NCBI GenBank assembly: GCA_021844425.1
Contig: JAKBTL010000033.1
Coordinates: forward strand, 1-54,020
Length of the DNA stretch: 54,020 nt
Reading direction: 5' to 3'
DNA from: Actinomycetes bacterium
GTDB lineage: Bacteria > Actinomycetota > Acidimicrobiia > Acidimicrobiales > RAAP-2
Numbering within the stretch: position 1 is the first letter of the stretch; every line of letters begins with the position of its first letter. This document shows positions 52,906-54,020 of this stretch, piece by piece. Both the position numbers and the translations under genes were made by a program. The notes below the pieces were generated by a model that did not search any database, was not told where the DNA came from, and saw only the letters and a list, made by a program, of their open reading frames with translations.

Positions 52906-53216
52906 TGGACGTTCTAGTCACTTACGACGTTGCCACCGTTGACCGGGAAGGACAACGACGGCTCTCGCAAGTGGCTTCGATCTGCGAGCGTTACGGGACT
53001 CGCGTTCAGTACTCAGTCTTCGAATGTCGCCTCGATGCCGCGTTGCTCGAGAGGCTGAAGGGCGAACTCGCGGATGCGATCGATCCGTCGAAAGACGTGA
53101 TCGACGTGTATCGACTTGACCGGACTTTCGATGAGGTTCGGACGTCGCTGGGCCTCGCACGAAGCCCTCGAGGTTCAGGAGCGTGGATTTTTCGGGCGAG
53201 CCCGAACCTCCGGTGA
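52905..53216 (+). CDS. cas2: CRISPR-associated protein Cas2
   Basis: A 103-residue ferredoxin-fold protein that forms the centre of the Cas1-Cas2 integrase. The opening MDVLVTYDVATVDREGQRRL has the first-strand Asp, and ICERYGTRVQYSVFEC is the standard second block. ATG 52905 shares a base with the cas1 stop. It is the last cas gene, and the leader and array follow directly. A small hairpin (TTCGGGC-GA-GCCCGAA) lies near its 3' end at about 53191-53206. Confidence 0.95.
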   Translation: MDVLVTYDVATVDREGQRRLSQVASICERYGTRVQYSVFECRLDAALLERLKGELADAIDPSKDVIDVYRLDRTFDEVRTSLGLARSPRGSGAWIFRASPNLR

Positions 53217-53429
53217 TCCTTGTCATCTGAATAGAAAAGGCCTGGCTGGAAGGGTCGCACCCCCGATCAACCGAGGGCCCCCTCAAAGCTCGACGTTCTT
53301 GCCACGGCGACGTCGGTAGGGCGGACAGTCGAGGCGATGAGCGACATCGTCCATCTGACCAGGTAATATTTCCGTAGTATGTGTCATACGAGCGGCCCAA
53401 TAGCACAATTCCCACGTTGTGTCAAGAGG
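53217..53429 (+). promoter_or_regulatory. CRISPR leader between cas2 and the first repeat
   Basis: These 213 bases hold no supported gene. The last 80 are clearly richer in A and T than the window average. TAATAT at 53364-53369 is the best -10 candidate, and TATGTGTCATA just after (53378-53388) is a small dyad. Placement next to cas2, and repeats that are all intact from here on, make this the leader end where transcription and spacer gain occur. Confidence 0.7.
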
Positions 53430-54020
53430 GGCGTTGCCGGACGTGACGTCCGGCCTTCGTTGAGCGACCAAGACCGGCATCGCCTTCGGCGGCCAGATCA
53501 CGGCGTTGCCGGACGTGACGTCCGGCCTTCGTTGAGCGGCAGCGGGCGCCGTGCCCTCGTCGAGCGGCGTCCAGGGCGTTGCCGGACGTGACGTCCGGCC
53601 TTCGTTGAGCGGTGTTCGGCCGGGACGTTGAGACATACGCGCACGACGGCGTTGCCGGACGTGACGTCCGGCCTTCGTTGAGCGCATAACCACTCCGAGC
53701 ACGCTCTGCCCAACGGGCTCGGGCGTTGCCGGACGTGACGTCCGGCCTTCGTTGAGCGGTCGCTCCCCGTGACTGCGTGCGTGTAAGTGCCCAGGGCGTT
53801 GCCGGACGTGACGTCCGGCCTTCGTTGAGCGGCAGTCGCTGAACAGCGCCCGTGCGATCTCCGTCGTGGCGTTGCCGGACGTGACGTCCGGCCTTCGTTG
53901 AGCGGGGGCTGCCGATGGCGTGGATGACAAGCGGTTCGCAGGGCGTTGCCGGACGTGACGTCCGGCCTTCGTTGAGCGAAGGTCCTCAGCGTCTGCGGCC
54001 ACCCCATCCACGGCGGGCGT
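53430..54020 (+). CRISPR. Type I-G CRISPR array, 8 complete repeats, continuing past the window
   Basis: Identical 36-bp repeats start at 53431, 53503, 53576, 53649, 53723, 53796, 53869 and 53943; a ninth begins at about 54017 and is cut by the window end. Each begins GCGTTGCCGG and ends CCTTCGTTGAGCG. A G precedes every copy, so the unit may be 37 bp. Spacers are 36-38 bp (35-37 with the longer unit) and all differ. The repeat holds a perfect 19-base dyad, GCCGGACGT-G-ACGTCCGGC, which would form the crRNA hairpin. No repeat shows any change, which suggests an active or recently active array. Transcription is expected on the plus strand from the leader. Confidence 0.98.

Noticed and set aside
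53283-53354. A 23-codon minus-strand frame in the CRISPR leader
   Set aside because: It has an ATG and ends in a basic stretch, but no ribosome site was seen and the length is within chance. Leader sequence explains the region better.
53283-54011. Long minus-strand frames through the CRISPR array
   Set aside because: They consist of the translated repeat (RRPDVTSGNA and similar) and arise from the periodic array.

Overview
The window is a chromosomal segment of a high-GC Gram-positive bacterium, most likely an actinobacterium. The best evidence is the actinobacterial respiratory set (ctaE-qcrC-qcrA-qcrB on one strand, ctaC-ctaD-ctaF on the other), frequent GTG starts, Shine-Dalgarno sites of the AAGGAGG type, and almost universal 1-10 bp start/stop overlaps inside operons. 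A deep-branching class such as Acidimicrobiia would fit, but nothing here fixes the genus.

Layout. 1-3.8 kb: heme synthesis operon hemE-hemH-hemY on the minus strand, with a clipped unknown gene at the left edge. 4.0-6.4 kb: a HelD-type helicase. 6.5-15.2 kb: cytochrome bcc (qcrCAB) and the aa3 oxidase subunits (ctaC, D, E, F), with an MFS transporter between them. 15.4-22.4 kb: TatA, an enoyl-CoA hydratase-like protein, two glycoside hydrolase-family proteins (GH1-like and GH31), and an ABC-2 type exporter. 22.4-33.5 kb: a hopanoid operon on the minus strand, hpnC-hpnD-hpnE-polyprenyl synthase-shc-(hpnG-ispH fusion)-hpnH-dxs, ending in a broken ogt-like gene. It combines precursor supply (dxs, ispH, prenyl synthase), squalene formation (hpnCDE), cyclisation (shc) and side-chain addition (hpnH, hpnG). 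33.5-43.1 kb: a structured non-coding stretch and an HTH protein, the three-gene transhydrogenase pntAA-pntAB-pntB, a UbiB-family kinase, a MscL channel with a zinc ribbon, a small ferredoxin, gltX and a YdcF-like membrane protein. 43.07-43.25 kb: tRNA-Gln(CTG) and tRNA-Glu(CTC).

43.4-54.0 kb: a tyrosine recombinase immediately downstream of tRNA-Glu, followed by a complete type I-G (formerly I-U) CRISPR-Cas operon: csb1 (cas7), csb2 (cas5/6), cas3, a compact cas8-like gene, cas4, cas1, cas2. A leader and an array of eight complete repeats follow, and the array runs off the right edge. The position suggests that CRISPR-Cas arrived on, or beside, an island integrated at tRNA-Glu.

A recurring oddity is the number of short tandem repeats of different units (9, 10, 11, 14, 18 and 20 bp). 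Several lie in promoter-sized gaps, one forms four consecutive start codons of shc, and others are in-frame inside proteins. The most notable protein-level features are the HpnG-IspH fusion, the GH1-like protein with Gln at the acid/base position, the MscL zinc ribbon, and separate rather than fused cas4 and cas1. All functions are read from sequence motifs and context; no database search was run.
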